A DNA stretch of 64,000 nt from Methanosarcina sp. MTP4. Lineage in GTDB: Archaea; Halobacteriota; Methanosarcinia; Methanosarcinales; Methanosarcinaceae. This document shows positions 52,028-61,094 of the stretch, piece after piece. The notes under the pieces are model-generated. The model made no database searches, had not been told where the DNA came from, and was given only the letters and a program-made list of their open reading frames with translations. Each line of letters opens with the position of its first letter. Within the stretch, counting starts at the first letter, position 1. The translations under genes and the position numbers were made by a program. The DNA is taken from the NCBI RefSeq assembly GCF_000970045.1, contig NZ_CP009505.1, forward strand, positions 1,302,001-1,366,000, read 5' to 3'.

Positions 52028-53836
52028 ATGAATTCTGGCCTGACACCTGATATCCTGCTTGTGCTGCTGGTCCTTGCCGGCACAATCGTTCTCTTCGTGG
52101 GGGAGTTTTTCAGGGTGGATGTGACCGCGGGCCTGGTCATGTTGACCCTTGCCTGGACAGGCCTGGTAAGCCCCAAAGAGGCTTTTTCAGGCTTCGGGAG
52201 CAATGCCGTTATGTCCATTATCGGGGTGATGATCCTGGGCAGGGGAATTGACAGGACCGGGCTCATGAACCGGGTGAGCCGAAAGATCCTTTCCCTTGCT
52301 GGTTCCAGCGAAAGGAGGCTTCTGGGGGTGATCTGCACGGTTGTAGGCCTGATTTCGGCTTTCATGCAGAACATCGGTTCTGTTGCCCTTTTTTTGCCCG
52401 CGGTCCTCCGGATTTCCAGGGCTGCAAAACTCCCGGCTTCCCGGCTCCTCATGCCCATGGGCTTTGCGGGGATCCTGGGAGGCACCCTTACCATGGTGGG
52501 TTCCGGGCCCCTGATCATCTTGAACGACCTCCTCCGGCAGGGCGGACAGGAACCTTTCGGGCTCTTCAGCGTAACCCCAATAGGGCTTGCCCTGCTCTTT
52601 TCCGGGATCGCATATTTCCTGCTTTTCGGGAAATACGTGCTCCCTTCAAAAACCCCCGAAGAGGAAAAAGCAGGGGGAAGAAGCTCCCAGCAGCGCCTGA
52701 TAGAGACCTGGCAGCTCCCTTCCGCAATTTCCTGTTTCAGGGTCCCTGACGGATCCCCTCTTTCCGGAATGACCCGGGAAGAGTCCGGGCTCTGGCGGGA
52801 CTACGGGCTGCACTTGCTTGCCCTTCTTGAGGGGGATGAACTTTCCTATGCCCCCTGGCGCTACACCCGCTTCGCTTCGGGGCAGGTCCTGGCTCTTCTC
52901 GGGGAAAAGGAGGATATCGGACGCTTTGCTTCGGCGAACGGGCTTGAGCCTGTGGAGCGGTCCCTGCTCTGCACCGAACTGTCGGGGGAAGGGGCTGCCG
53001 GGTTTGCCGAAATTATAATCCGGCCCAGGGCCTCCATTTCCGGAAAGACCCTCAAGCAGATTGCTCTGCGCAAGCACTTCGGGGTAGACCCGATCCTGCT
53101 CCTGAGCGGGGTAGAGGAAGTCCGGGAGGATTTCTCCGACCAGGTCCTGCAGGCTGGGGCTACGGTGATCGTCTATGGGCCCTGGAACGCGGTGAGGGCC
53201 CTGGGAGAAACTCCGGACTTCGTACTCCTGACCCCCGTGGAAGAAGAAAAAGCAAGGGAGGGAAAAGTCGGGATTGCTTCCCTCTGCTTCCTCGGGGCAA
53301 TAGGCCTTGCTATCTCGGGCTTTACCCTTTCCCTGAGCCTGCTTTCGGGAGCCCTGGCAATGGTCCTCTTCCGGGTGCTCTCCATTGAGGAAGCATACAG
53401 GGCGGTGGACTGGAGGACGGTCCTCCTGCTGGCAGGGCTGATCCCTCTCGGCATTGCCATGGACAGCAGCGGGGCTGCAGCCTTTGTTGCGGGGGAGCTG
53501 ATGAAGGTAGTTACGGGGAGCCATCCCCTGCTCATCCTTTTTTCCATTGCAGTCCTTACAACCCTTTTTTCCCTCTTCATGTCCAACGTGGCCGCAACAG
53601 TGCTCCTGGTCCCCCTGGTCCTGATCATAGGGGAATCTACGGGTCTGTCCCCGGGAGCCCTTGCTCTGCTTGTGGCGGTTTCGGCTTCAAATTCCTTTGT
53701 GCTCCCCACGCATCAGGTCAATGCCCTCCTAATCGGGCAGGGGGGGTACCATAATACGGACTACATAAAGGCAGGGGGGGTAATGACACTTATTTTTCTC
53801 CTGATTGCGGTGGGTATGGTTTATTTTTACCTGTAA
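52028..53836 (+). CDS. SLC13/DASS-type permease with RCK_C domain
   Basis: A 602-residue membrane transporter. The N-terminal helices include FRVDVTAGLVMLTLAWTGLVSP and MQNIGSVALFLPAVLRIS, and C-terminal SNVAATVLLVPLVLIIG with the SNSFVLPTHQVNALL motif repeats this pattern, as in the DASS family (anion:Na+ symporters). Between them a soluble part (about residues 220-400) has an RCK_C domain, IIIRPRASISGKTLKQIALRKHFGVDPILLL. The substrate may be dicarboxylate, sulfate or a metal oxyanion; the nearby sulfur module makes sulfate plausible but unproved. Confidence 0.88.
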   Translation: MNSGLTPDILLVLLVLAGTIVLFVGEFFRVDVTAGLVMLTLAWTGLVSPKEAFSGFGSNAVMSIIGVMILGRGIDRTGLMNRVSRKILSLAGSSERRLLGVICTVVGLISAFMQNIGSVALFLPAVLRISRAAKLPASRLLMPMGFAGILGGTLTMVGSGPLIILNDLLRQGGQEPFGLFSVTPIGLALLFSGIAYFLLFGKYVLPSKTPEEEKAGGRSSQQRLIETWQLPSAISCFRVPDGSPLSGMTREESGLWRDYGLHLLALLEGDELSYAPWRYTRFASGQVLALLGEKEDIGRFASANGLEPVERSLLCTELSGEGAAGFAEIIIRPRASISGKTLKQIALRKHFGVDPILLLSGVEEVREDFSDQVLQAGATVIVYGPWNAVRALGETPDFVLLTPVEEEKAREGKVGIASLCFLGAIGLAISGFTLSLSLLSGALAMVLFRVLSIEEAYRAVDWRTVLLLAGLIPLGIAMDSSGAAAFVAGELMKVVTGSHPLLILFSIAVLTTLFSLFMSNVAATVLLVPLVLIIGESTGLSPGALALLVAVSASNSFVLPTHQVNALLIGQGGYHNTDYIKAGGVMTLIFLLIAVGMVYFYL

Positions 53837-54109
53837 ATCAGGGAGCCCGTTCACAGGGGGCGAAAGTGAGGGTAAACTACAATCCCTGAGCCGAAAACGG
53901 ACTTAAAGCGCCATAGAGCCATAAACAGGTGAAGGAAATGAATGTAAAAAATGGGAGTAAGCAAATCAATATAATATAAGTTACAAAATAGTTACTGTTA
54001 GTTACAAAATGGGTAGTTGTCAGAAGGGACTTTAAAGGTAATCTTATTGATCGACCGGTCAGCAGTTGAGCCGGCAGGTTATATAGTTTAAATGTTTGGG
54101 GGATCTTGT
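53837..54109. other. Promoter region of the sulfur module
   Basis: GTTATATAG at about 54078-54086 is a TATA box about 25 bases from the presumed transcription start. GACCGGTC at 54053-54060 is a perfect 8-bp palindrome. GGGGGATC serves as ribosome-binding site for the ATG at 54110. Confidence 0.6.
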
Positions 54110-55534
54110 ATGTTAGTACAGCAATTTTTTGTAAAAGGCATAGCGCACAGTTCTTACATCCTTGCCGGAAAAGAAACCTGTGCAGTTATTGACCCGCGCA
54201 GGGATACCGACATTTATCTCGAGGCTGCAAAGGCTCTCGGTGTGAAAATTACCCACATCCTGGAGACCCACCTGCATGCCGATTTTATCTCGGGGCATAT
54301 TGATCTGGAAGAAGCTACCGGGGCAAAGATTTACGCCCCGAAATCCGGGAACTGTGAGTTTGAACACGCAGGGCTTTCCGAGGGGGACAGCTTCGAAATC
54401 GAGGACATGGAAGTCCGGGTGCTGGAAACTCCCGGGCATACGCCCGAACACATTTCCTACGTCGTTTCGGACAGTTCCAGGGGGTCTGACCCTGTGGCTC
54501 TCTTTTGCGGGGACACGCTATTCGTGGGGGACGTGGGCCGTCCCGACCTTTTTCCCGGGAAGGCGGAGGAACTTGCGTCCCAGCTTTACGACAGCCTCTA
54601 TTCCAAACTGCTTTCCCTTCCCGATTCCTGTGAGGTCTACCCGGCCCACGGGGCAGGGTCGCTTTGCGGGAGGTCCATGGGGGCCAAACGTTCAAGCACC
54701 ATCGGATATGAACGCAAGTACAACTACGCCCTGCAGATCCCTGACAGGGAGAAGTTTGTAGAGGCACTTACGACCTCCATGCCTCCTGCCCCGGACCATT
54801 TTTCCCGCTGCAGCAACGTGAACCGGGAAGGGCCGGCAAAGCTTGGCACCCTGCCCCAAATCAGGGGAATTCCTCCTGCAGAATTTTTTGAGCTTGCGGG
54901 AAGGAATGATACCCTTGTCCTTGACACCCGTTGTTTTGAGGGCTTCGGGGGGGAGCATGTGCCCGGCTCTTATAGCATCGACCTGGGAGGTAACTTCGGG
55001 ACTTTTGCGGGCTGGCTTTTGCCCCCCGAGCGGCAGGTCCTGCTGGTCTCGGACAGCGAAACCCATGCCCTGGAAGCCGTGGATTGGCTGCACAGGGTCG
55101 GGCTTGATAACGTTCTCGGCTATCTGGAAGGCGGGATGTTTGCCTGGGTTACCTCGGGCCTGCCCACAGCTCATGTCCCGCAGCTCTCGATTCCCGAACT
55201 CCATGCCAGGTCCCGGGAGGCTGAACCGCTGGTAATTCTGGACGTCCGGGCCCCTTCCGAGTACGAAAGCTTCCACATCGAATATGCTCTTAACATCCCT
55301 GTCCCGGAACTTCGGACGCACTACCCCGAACTCGATCCTGAACACGAAACCGTACTCATCTGCAGCACAGGGCACAGGTCGAGTATGGGCTGTAGTATCC
55401 TGAAACAGCACGGGTTTGAGCGGGTTTACAATGCTGCGGGCGGGATGACCGGGTACAATGCTGCCGGTTACGGCCCCGAATGTCCCATGTGCTCCCTCTC
55501 CTGGGCAGGGAAATCCGGCAGGAAGGAAACCTGA
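54110..55534 (+). CDS. Metallo-beta-lactamase / double rhodanese protein
   Basis: A 474-residue cytosolic protein. The MBL domain (1-240) has ETHLHADFISGH with metal ligands H54, H56, D58 and later GHTPEH; the fold and motif are of the ETHE1/persulfide dioxygenase type. Two rhodanese domains follow. The first (about 265-360) has no active-site cysteine. The second (about 365-460) has DVRAPSEYESFHI and ICSTGHRSS, with the persulfide-carrying Cys near 419. It probably transfers or oxidises persulfide sulfur. The ATG at 54110 follows GGGGGATC; an earlier ATG was rejected. Confidence 0.92.
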   Translation: MLVQQFFVKGIAHSSYILAGKETCAVIDPRRDTDIYLEAAKALGVKITHILETHLHADFISGHIDLEEATGAKIYAPKSGNCEFEHAGLSEGDSFEIEDMEVRVLETPGHTPEHISYVVSDSSRGSDPVALFCGDTLFVGDVGRPDLFPGKAEELASQLYDSLYSKLLSLPDSCEVYPAHGAGSLCGRSMGAKRSSTIGYERKYNYALQIPDREKFVEALTTSMPPAPDHFSRCSNVNREGPAKLGTLPQIRGIPPAEFFELAGRNDTLVLDTRCFEGFGGEHVPGSYSIDLGGNFGTFAGWLLPPERQVLLVSDSETHALEAVDWLHRVGLDNVLGYLEGGMFAWVTSGLPTAHVPQLSIPELHARSREAEPLVILDVRAPSEYESFHIEYALNIPVPELRTHYPELDPEHETVLICSTGHRSSMGCSILKQHGFERVYNAAGGMTGYNAAGYGPECPMCSLSWAGKSGRKET

Positions 55535-55561
55535 GCCTGTAGCAAGCCGGGGGGAAGGGCA

Positions 55562-56080
55562 GTGGACATATTTTCCATGGAGCAGTGGTCTCCTTATGCG
55601 GTCGGTATCGGAATAGGAGTTTTGAGCTGGTTTACCTTCTTGCTTTCGGACAAACCCATCGGAGCCTCAACGGCGTATGCCAGGACAGCAGGGATGCTTG
55701 AGAAGCTTTTAAGGGGGGAAAAGGTCGGAGAGATGGCTTATTTCAAGAAGTTCCCGCCGGTTGTTGATTGGGAAGGGATGCTTGTTGCGGGCATAGTGCT
55801 CGGTTCTTTCCTTTCGGCCTGGCTCTCCGGGACTTTCCGGCTTGAGTGGGTCCCTTCAACCTGGGCTGTCAGTTTCGGTTCCTCTCCCCTTCCCCGGGTG
55901 CTTGCTGCCCTTGCAGGCGGTTTTTTAATCGGCTTCGGGTCCCGCTGGGCCGGGGGCTGTACAAGCGGGCACGGAATTTCAGGGACGTTCCAGCTTACCC
56001 TGAGCAGCTGGATCTCGGCGATCTGCTTTTTCATAGGCGGCATTATAACGGCTTTTCTTCTCTTTAGCTTCGGGACATGA
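55562..56080 (+). CDS. YeeE/YedE-type sulfur transport protein (half 1)
   Basis: A 172-residue membrane protein with about four helices and the YeeE/YedE (TsuA-like) signature GSRWAGGCTSGHGISGT near residues 120-136, whose cysteine handles thiosulfate or sulfane sulfur in characterised relatives. Also KPIGASTAYART near 34. GTG start at 55562 after GGGGGGAAGG, 27 bases after the MBL-rhodanese gene. It forms a pair with the next gene. Confidence 0.9.
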   Translation: MDIFSMEQWSPYAVGIGIGVLSWFTFLLSDKPIGASTAYARTAGMLEKLLRGEKVGEMAYFKKFPPVVDWEGMLVAGIVLGSFLSAWLSGTFRLEWVPSTWAVSFGSSPLPRVLAALAGGFLIGFGSRWAGGCTSGHGISGTFQLTLSSWISAICFFIGGIITAFLLFSFGT

Positions 56081-56213
56081 GGGGGTAAATGAGATGCGGA
56101 GTAGAATCCAGAACCGGGAGACAGGCCGGATTGAGAGCCGGAAGAGACCGATCGGGGAGCCGAAAGTCAGGGCGGATAGAAAGCCTGAAGCTGATCCTGA
56201 TGGAGGGTAGAAA

Positions 56214-56807
56214 ATGAGTACGCAACCCCGGAAACAGGTCAATGCGGGGTGGGTAAAGGAGCTCCATTCCAGGAAAGGGCTTCAGCTTGGGCTGGGCTTT
56301 TTTTTCGGGATTATCTTCGGGTTTTTGCTCCAGAAAGGTGGGGTTACCCGGTACGATGTGATCATCGGGCAGCTCCTCCTTTCCGATTTTACGGTGGTGA
56401 AGGTCATGCTTTCGGCGGTCATCACGGGCATGCTCGGGGTCCGTTTCCTGAATAGCCTGGGTTTTGTCAGCCTGCACCCGAAACCGGGTTCCCTGGGGAT
56501 GAATGTGATCGGGGGGCTTATTTTCGGCATGGGTTTCGGGATTCTGGGTTATTGCCCCGGCACGATTGCAGGGGCTGTGGGAAACGGGTTCCTGGACGCA
56601 CTTTTCGGGGGACTTGTAGGAATCCTGCTCGGGGCTGCGGCTTTTGCCGAACTGTACCCGAAGTTGGAGAAGGACGTCCTGAAAAAAATGGATTACGGGG
56701 ATATAACTCTTCCTGAACTTTTAAATATCAGCCCATGGGCTGTGGTTTTTCTGGCCGTGCTTCTCCTGGGAGGGGTGTTGTGGGGGCTTGAAAGGCTCGG
56801 GTTGTGA
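56214..56807 (+). CDS. YeeE/YedE-type sulfur transport protein (half 2)
   Basis: A 197-residue membrane protein, the second half of the transporter, with GFLLQKGGVTRYDVIIGQLLL and the cysteine motif GILGYCPGTIAGAVGNG near residue 111. A clear GGAGG precedes the ATG. It shares the operon with the MBL-rhodanese gene. Together they would import thiosulfate-like sulfur and process it inside. Confidence 0.9.
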   Translation: MSTQPRKQVNAGWVKELHSRKGLQLGLGFFFGIIFGFLLQKGGVTRYDVIIGQLLLSDFTVVKVMLSAVITGMLGVRFLNSLGFVSLHPKPGSLGMNVIGGLIFGMGFGILGYCPGTIAGAVGNGFLDALFGGLVGILLGAAAFAELYPKLEKDVLKKMDYGDITLPELLNISPWAVVFLAVLLLGGVLWGLERLGL

Positions 56808-56991
56808 GTTCCGGTTTTCCCGGGATTCTTTCCTTTCTGTATATTTTGGGCTTGTTTCGTGGGCTTTCAGGGAAAGAAATGTCTCCGAACTTGCTAAAAA
56901 AAACCGCCCGTGGCAGATAAATATTTATAACAAGTAAAGGATTTAATATTAAGTAAAAACGTAAAATAATATTTTAGTGGGGGAAATTTGT

Positions 56992-57399
56992 ATGAAGATA
57001 CGTGTAGTTAGTTCCAGAGAAGAGATTTTTACGCTCAATCCCAATGAAAGAGTTGTTCATCTGGCTTTCCGCCCTTCGAACAAGGACATCTTTGCGCTGG
57101 TTGAAACCTGCCCGAAAATTGAAGTTATCCAGCTTCCTAAATCTTACAGGCGGACGGTTTCAAAGTCAATCGAAATGTTTCTTGAAATGCAGAGAATCCA
57201 GCTTATCGAAGGGGATGTATGGGGTCACAGGAAAGACATTAACGAATACTACAGCATCCCGTCCTCCGTGCTTGAGAAGATCAGGGAATTAAAGCTGGAA
57301 GGCACACCTGCCGAGCGGATAGAAGAAAAGGTTTCAAGGGAAAGCAAGCTTAATCCCGAAATGGTCGCCTACATCCTTACCAAGGAAACCACAGCCTGA
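56992..57399 (+). CDS. DUF1699 family protein
   Basis: A 135-residue soluble protein of the methanogen-specific DUF1699 family: MKIRVVSSREEI then VHLAFRPSNKDIFALVETCPKIEVIQLPKSY, and VWGHRKDINEYYSIP in the middle. The ATG at 56992 has TGGGGG upstream; an earlier GTG (56977) is part of that ribosome-binding site. AAATATTTATAACAAG at about 56922-56937 is the likely TATA region. Function is unknown. Confidence 0.88.
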   Translation: MKIRVVSSREEIFTLNPNERVVHLAFRPSNKDIFALVETCPKIEVIQLPKSYRRTVSKSIEMFLEMQRIQLIEGDVWGHRKDINEYYSIPSSVLEKIRELKLEGTPAERIEEKVSRESKLNPEMVAYILTKETTA

Positions 57400-58358
57400 G
57401 TTTTAGCTCCTTAAACAAAATGGCTGTTAAAGTAAATAGTTAGTACAGAAGTTTTATCAACTTAAAAATTTTAGTTGCCATTTCCCAGCTCCTTTTTTTA
57501 TAAGGAGGTCTGCAAAAACTTCATGTGTTAGTAGCTGAAGCTTTATCGATAACTAAATTCTGGTTGACAGGCTAAAATCCTGATTTGTAGCCTGAATTCT
57601 GACTGGTGCTCGAGATTTTTATCGACAGCAACTTTATCGACAGCAACTTTATCGACAGCAACTTTATTGACAGCAACTTTATCGACAGCAACTTTATCGA
57701 CAGCAACTTTATCGACAGCAACTTTATCAACAGCTAATGATGCTTGAGCCCTTTACAGATCGCAGCTTTATCGATGACTAAATCCTGGTTAACAGCCGAA
57801 GCTTTCCTGAAGCTTCGGGCCTGTGAGGGCATGGACTGTTGCAAGCTTGTGGTTTGATGACTTTTGCTTAATAGTAACAACTATTTTGCTTAATAGTAAC
57901 AACTATTAACAAAAGTTTTTTCTTATTGAGTTTATCCCAAAACCAATTTTTTAATTAGCTGTAATTTTTTGAGATTCTTTTTCGTGATCCGAACCCAGAT
58001 TACTTATTTAAAATAAGAGATTCAAAGGAACAAATATTGAGTTTTGGGATATGCTCATTCATAAAAAATCATTTCCGGCCTTCCGAAATCTGTTGAGTTT
58101 TTGTGGATTGTGGGTTGTGCGGGTTTTTATGAGAAATGGGAAAATTGTGACTTTATTGGGGCCTATTCATTATAACTTTTCCATTTCCCTTTCATCCTTT
58201 GTAAACTTTTATATATCATCAGACATAAAGGCAAAAATGCGGGGATGAATAGTGGAATCATTTCCTGATATGCAGGTATTTTGGGAGTAGCAACAACTTA
58301 TATAAACTTCCTTCGTAGTTTATTTAAAAAATTATTGAATTGATATGGGGGCCTAAGG
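57400..58358. other. 959-bp spacer with a 15-bp minisatellite, no gene
   Basis: Holds the array at 57618-57737, a duplicated TTTTGCTTAATAGTAACAAC at about 57861-57905, and TATA-like TTATATAAAC near 58298, which is about 55 bases upstream of the regulator's GTG. A 65-codon frame at 58051 has no ribosome-binding site and was not called. Confidence 0.65.
57618..57737. repeat. Tandem repeat, 15-bp unit TTTATCGACAGCAAC, eight copies
   Basis: Six units are identical, one has TTGACA, and the last has decayed (TTTATCAACAGCTAA). Confidence 0.95.
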
Positions 58359-59195
58359 GTGAAGTCCGAACTGATGGATATGGTTTTTCTTTCGGAAAAG
58401 AGAAAAAATCTTCTTCTCTTCCTGAAAAGCGGGCCGAAAAACATAGATGAAATCAAGGAAACCCTTCAGGTTAGTTCTACTTCTATCCTGCCTCAGATTA
58501 AAAAGTTGAAAGAACAGAAACTGGTGCTCCAGGAGGACAAAACCTACGAACTTGCCCCTATAGGAAAAGTTCTGGTTGAAAAAATGGAGCCTATTGTAAG
58601 CACCCTGGAACTTTTTGAGGAGAACTTTGAATATTGGGCTGAAAGGGACCTGTGTGGAATCCCTCCCGAGCTTCGGAAGCGGCTGTGGGAACTAGGGAAA
58701 TGCAAACTGATAAGGCCTGACCTTGAGCGGATGTTCGAATTTGACCCGGAATTCATGGATAACCTCAATAGAGCGGATCACATCTTTGAAAGCATAGCCT
58801 ACTTCCACCCTGCTCTTATAACCCTCTGCCGGGATATTGCAAATAAAGGGGTGGAAATCTCTCTTCTTGTGGCAGAACCGGTGCTTCAGCGCTGCATAGA
58901 CGATTACAGGGAAGACCTCCTGCACTTTTTGAGCCGGGAAAACGTAACGCTTTTCCTGTATTCCGGAGAACTGAGAATTGCGAGCCTGACAGTAACCGAC
59001 GACTCAATGAACCTCTCTCTTTTCTCCAGAAAAAGACACTTTGACGGGGAAAGCCTGGTAAGTTATGACTCATCCTCCCTTAAGTGGGGAATGGAACTTT
59101 TCAAGCACTTGCTCAAAAATGCGGAGCAAATCACGGAAATTCCTGAAGGAACCCCCGATAAAGTCCCTGCTGAAAACTCCGGATTCGATTCCTGA
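58359..59195 (+). CDS. HTH regulator with FilR1/DUF1724 domain (second copy)
   Basis: A 278-residue paralog of the regulator at 45852, with the same order: LSEKRKNLLLFLKSGPKNI, SILPQIKKLKEQKLV, YWAERDLCGIPPELRKRLWELG and IRPDLERMFEFD, ending SLKWGMELFKHLL. A C-terminal tail of about 20 residues is extra. The GTG at 58359 follows GGGGG at some distance. It probably senses a small molecule in the FilR1-type domain; the target is unknown. Confidence 0.87.
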   Translation: MKSELMDMVFLSEKRKNLLLFLKSGPKNIDEIKETLQVSSTSILPQIKKLKEQKLVLQEDKTYELAPIGKVLVEKMEPIVSTLELFEENFEYWAERDLCGIPPELRKRLWELGKCKLIRPDLERMFEFDPEFMDNLNRADHIFESIAYFHPALITLCRDIANKGVEISLLVAEPVLQRCIDDYREDLLHFLSRENVTLFLYSGELRIASLTVTDDSMNLSLFSRKRHFDGESLVSYDSSSLKWGMELFKHLLKNAEQITEIPEGTPDKVPAENSGFDS

Positions 59196-59228
59196 TAAAC
59201 CTGATTTGATTCCTCATGAAACCTGATC

Positions 59229-59417
59229 TCAGGCAAGGTTGACAAACCAGTTTACCCTGTGACGCTGTCCGCAGTTCGGGCAGATGAGTATGACTTCAAA
59301 AAAGTCAGCCTTTTTTTGGAAAGAAACGTGAAAACCCAATCTGTACCCGCAATTTTCACAGATGTGGAACTCTTCTTCAATTTTCTTTTCTATAATACCT
59401 TCCGAGACGTCTTTCAT
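59229..59417 (-). CDS. Small zinc-ribbon protein
   Basis: A 62-residue protein with two CxxC knuckles, FHICENCGYRLGF and LICPNCGQRHRVNW, that would bind one zinc. The convergent neighbour is the FilR1-type regulator. GGAGGGG lies just upstream of the ATG on the minus strand. Role unknown. Confidence 0.8.
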   Translation of the reverse strand: MKDVSEGIIEKKIEEEFHICENCGYRLGFHVSFQKKADFFEVILICPNCGQRHRVNWFVNLA

Positions 59418-59483
59418 TTACATACCCCTCCTAAATCATACAATATTAACAAAGTTTATCTACTCCCTGCTTAATTTTATTGC

Positions 59484-59545
59484 ACTCTTCAAATTACTCT
59501 TCAAATTACTCTTCAAATTACTCTTCAAATTACTCTTCAAGCTGA
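59484..59545. repeat. Tandem repeat, 12-bp unit ACTCTTCAAATT, five copies
   Basis: It lies immediately upstream of the AGGAGG ribosome-binding site of the gene at 59562 and in phase with its reading frame (multiple of three). Confidence 0.9.
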
Positions 59546-59561
59546 AGCAGGAGGAAACCTT

Positions 59562-60044
59562 ATACCGGGCTTTTACGAACAGCGAGCTTCTTACGACACA
59601 AGGGTAAAAACTCTGATTATCGCCATTTTTCTGTCCATCCTGGTTTTTTACGTACTTTCCGTTTACGGGCTTTTCGGCTTCGGGGCGGATCCCGGAGAGA
59701 GGCGTTTCCTGCCCATTGTCCTGCTCCTCTTCCTTTTTGGGATGTGGGGCTTTTTCGGGATGAAATTCAGGATCACCTTTGACAGTGTGGCTGTAACCTA
59801 TCCCCCTTTCAAGTACCACATTCCCTTTTCCGAGATCCGCTCCGTGGAACTCATGGGAAAATTCCCCTGGTATACTGGATGGGGCCTCAGGATTCAAGGG
59901 CGCAAACTGCTTTTTGTGGGAAAACACGGAAGGTCCGTGGTCATCACAAAAGAAACGGGGTTTTTCAGGACAGTTGCCCTGGTCCCCGAAAATCCCGAAG
60001 AATTCAGGAGAAGGATTGAAATTTCCATTGAGCAGGTTCCGTAA
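59562..60044 (+). CDS. Two-helix membrane protein with PH-like domain, ATA start or lost start
   Basis: The frame reads PGFYEQRASYDTRVKTLIIAI, two membrane helices, then a soluble PH-like beta domain with VAVTYPPFKYHIPFSEIRSVEL, GWGLRIQGRKLLF and EEFRRRIEIS, 160 codons in all. No ATG, GTG or TTG exists before residue 61. A perfect AGGAGG at 59549-59554 stands 7 bases before ATA (59562). Either ATA is used or an ATG was mutated. An internal ATG (59742) would lose the first helix. The PH-like fold resembles bacterial PH/DUF6141-type proteins. Confidence 0.7.
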   Translation: MPGFYEQRASYDTRVKTLIIAIFLSILVFYVLSVYGLFGFGADPGERRFLPIVLLLFLFGMWGFFGMKFRITFDSVAVTYPPFKYHIPFSEIRSVELMGKFPWYTGWGLRIQGRKLLFVGKHGRSVVITKETGFFRTVALVPENPEEFRRRIEISIEQVP

Positions 60045-60169
60045 CCTTTGAATGGCTATGTCCCTGAAACAAATTGTTCATGTGGAGTAAACCGCACAGC
60101 TCCGGAACAAACTCATGGCAATCTGTTGAATCGCAAAGTCACAGGATAACCGTTTATATTTTTTTACGA

Positions 60170-60616
60170 TCATGCCGGTTTAACCTGCTGTTTCAGCGTT
60201 TCAGCCATATCTACCCCCAGTCTCTTGCATTCCTGGAGGTCCTTGTCCGTGGGCTTGTGCAGGATACGGAGCACCGGATCGATAACGTGCATTCCCATTT
60301 CTCGCATCTGCTCCGCAATCACGATGGGCGCTTCTCCGCTCCAGCCGTAGGACCCGAAGGCAGCTCCGACTTTTCCTGCAGGTTTTATGCCGGCAAGGGT
60401 CTCGCTCATGAATTTCTCCATGGGAGGCAGCATTTTGTAGTAGAATGTAGAAGAACCGACTGCTATTGCATCCGCTTCCTTCAGTTCCTCGGGTTTTGCG
60501 TCGTAGAAACTGACGGCTTTTACATCTACATGCATCGCTTCAATCCCTTTAGCTATGGCTTCTGCCATCGCTTTTGTATTTCCGGAAGTACTGAGATAGA
60601 CAACTATTGCTTTCAA
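60170..60616 (-). CDS. Flavodoxin-like protein
   Basis: A 148-residue FMN-binding protein. The phosphate loop is STSGNTKAMAEAIA at residues 9-22; FMN ring loops are VGSSTFYYKMLPPME and GSYGWSGEAP. It ends with DPVLRILHKPTDKDLQECKRLG. It resembles the flavodoxin half of archaeal flavodiiron proteins (FprA), though the diiron domain is absent. It could carry electrons for an unknown partner. Confidence 0.92.
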   Translation of the reverse strand: MKAIVVYLSTSGNTKAMAEAIAKGIEAMHVDVKAVSFYDAKPEELKEADAIAVGSSTFYYKMLPPMEKFMSETLAGIKPAGKVGAAFGSYGWSGEAPIVIAEQMREMGMHVIDPVLRILHKPTDKDLQECKRLGVDMAETLKQQVKPA

Positions 60617-61094
60617 CTGGTATCCCCCACTCTAATGATATTACTATTAGCTGACATCACTTCGCTAACTTCACTTCGCTAACTTCACTTTAGCCGATAT
60701 CACTTCGCTAACTTCACTTCGCTAACTTCACTTTAGCCGATATCACTTTGCTGACATCACTTCAGCCGACATCACTTCTGGCATCACTTTAGCCGACATT
60801 ATTTTTATATTTACATGCTTTAACCGGACAAATATGGTGCCCGGGGTAAACAGGAAGTAAAAATTTACAGCCAGGCGTATTCCCTGGTTTCAGGTTTGTT
60901 TCCCTGGTCTCAGGCTTATTCCTGAAATTAAGTGAATTTCCCGACGAAGACTCCCTCGCATAACAACTCATAATAAAGGGGTTCTTGCGTTTTCACTCCC
61001 CGATCCAGCATTATTTATAAAAATAATTTTAAATAAGGATTTCGTCTGCTTTTAGAGGTATTCGGGCAGGTCCGATTTGTCTCCGGTCCGGAGC
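60617..61094. other. Spacer upstream of the flavodoxin gene
   Basis: From 60638 to about 60800 a composite minisatellite, CTTCGCTAACTTCA and TTAGCCGATATCA words, repeats in higher-order blocks of about 62 bases. TATTTTTATATTTACATG follows. No gene. Confidence 0.7.
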
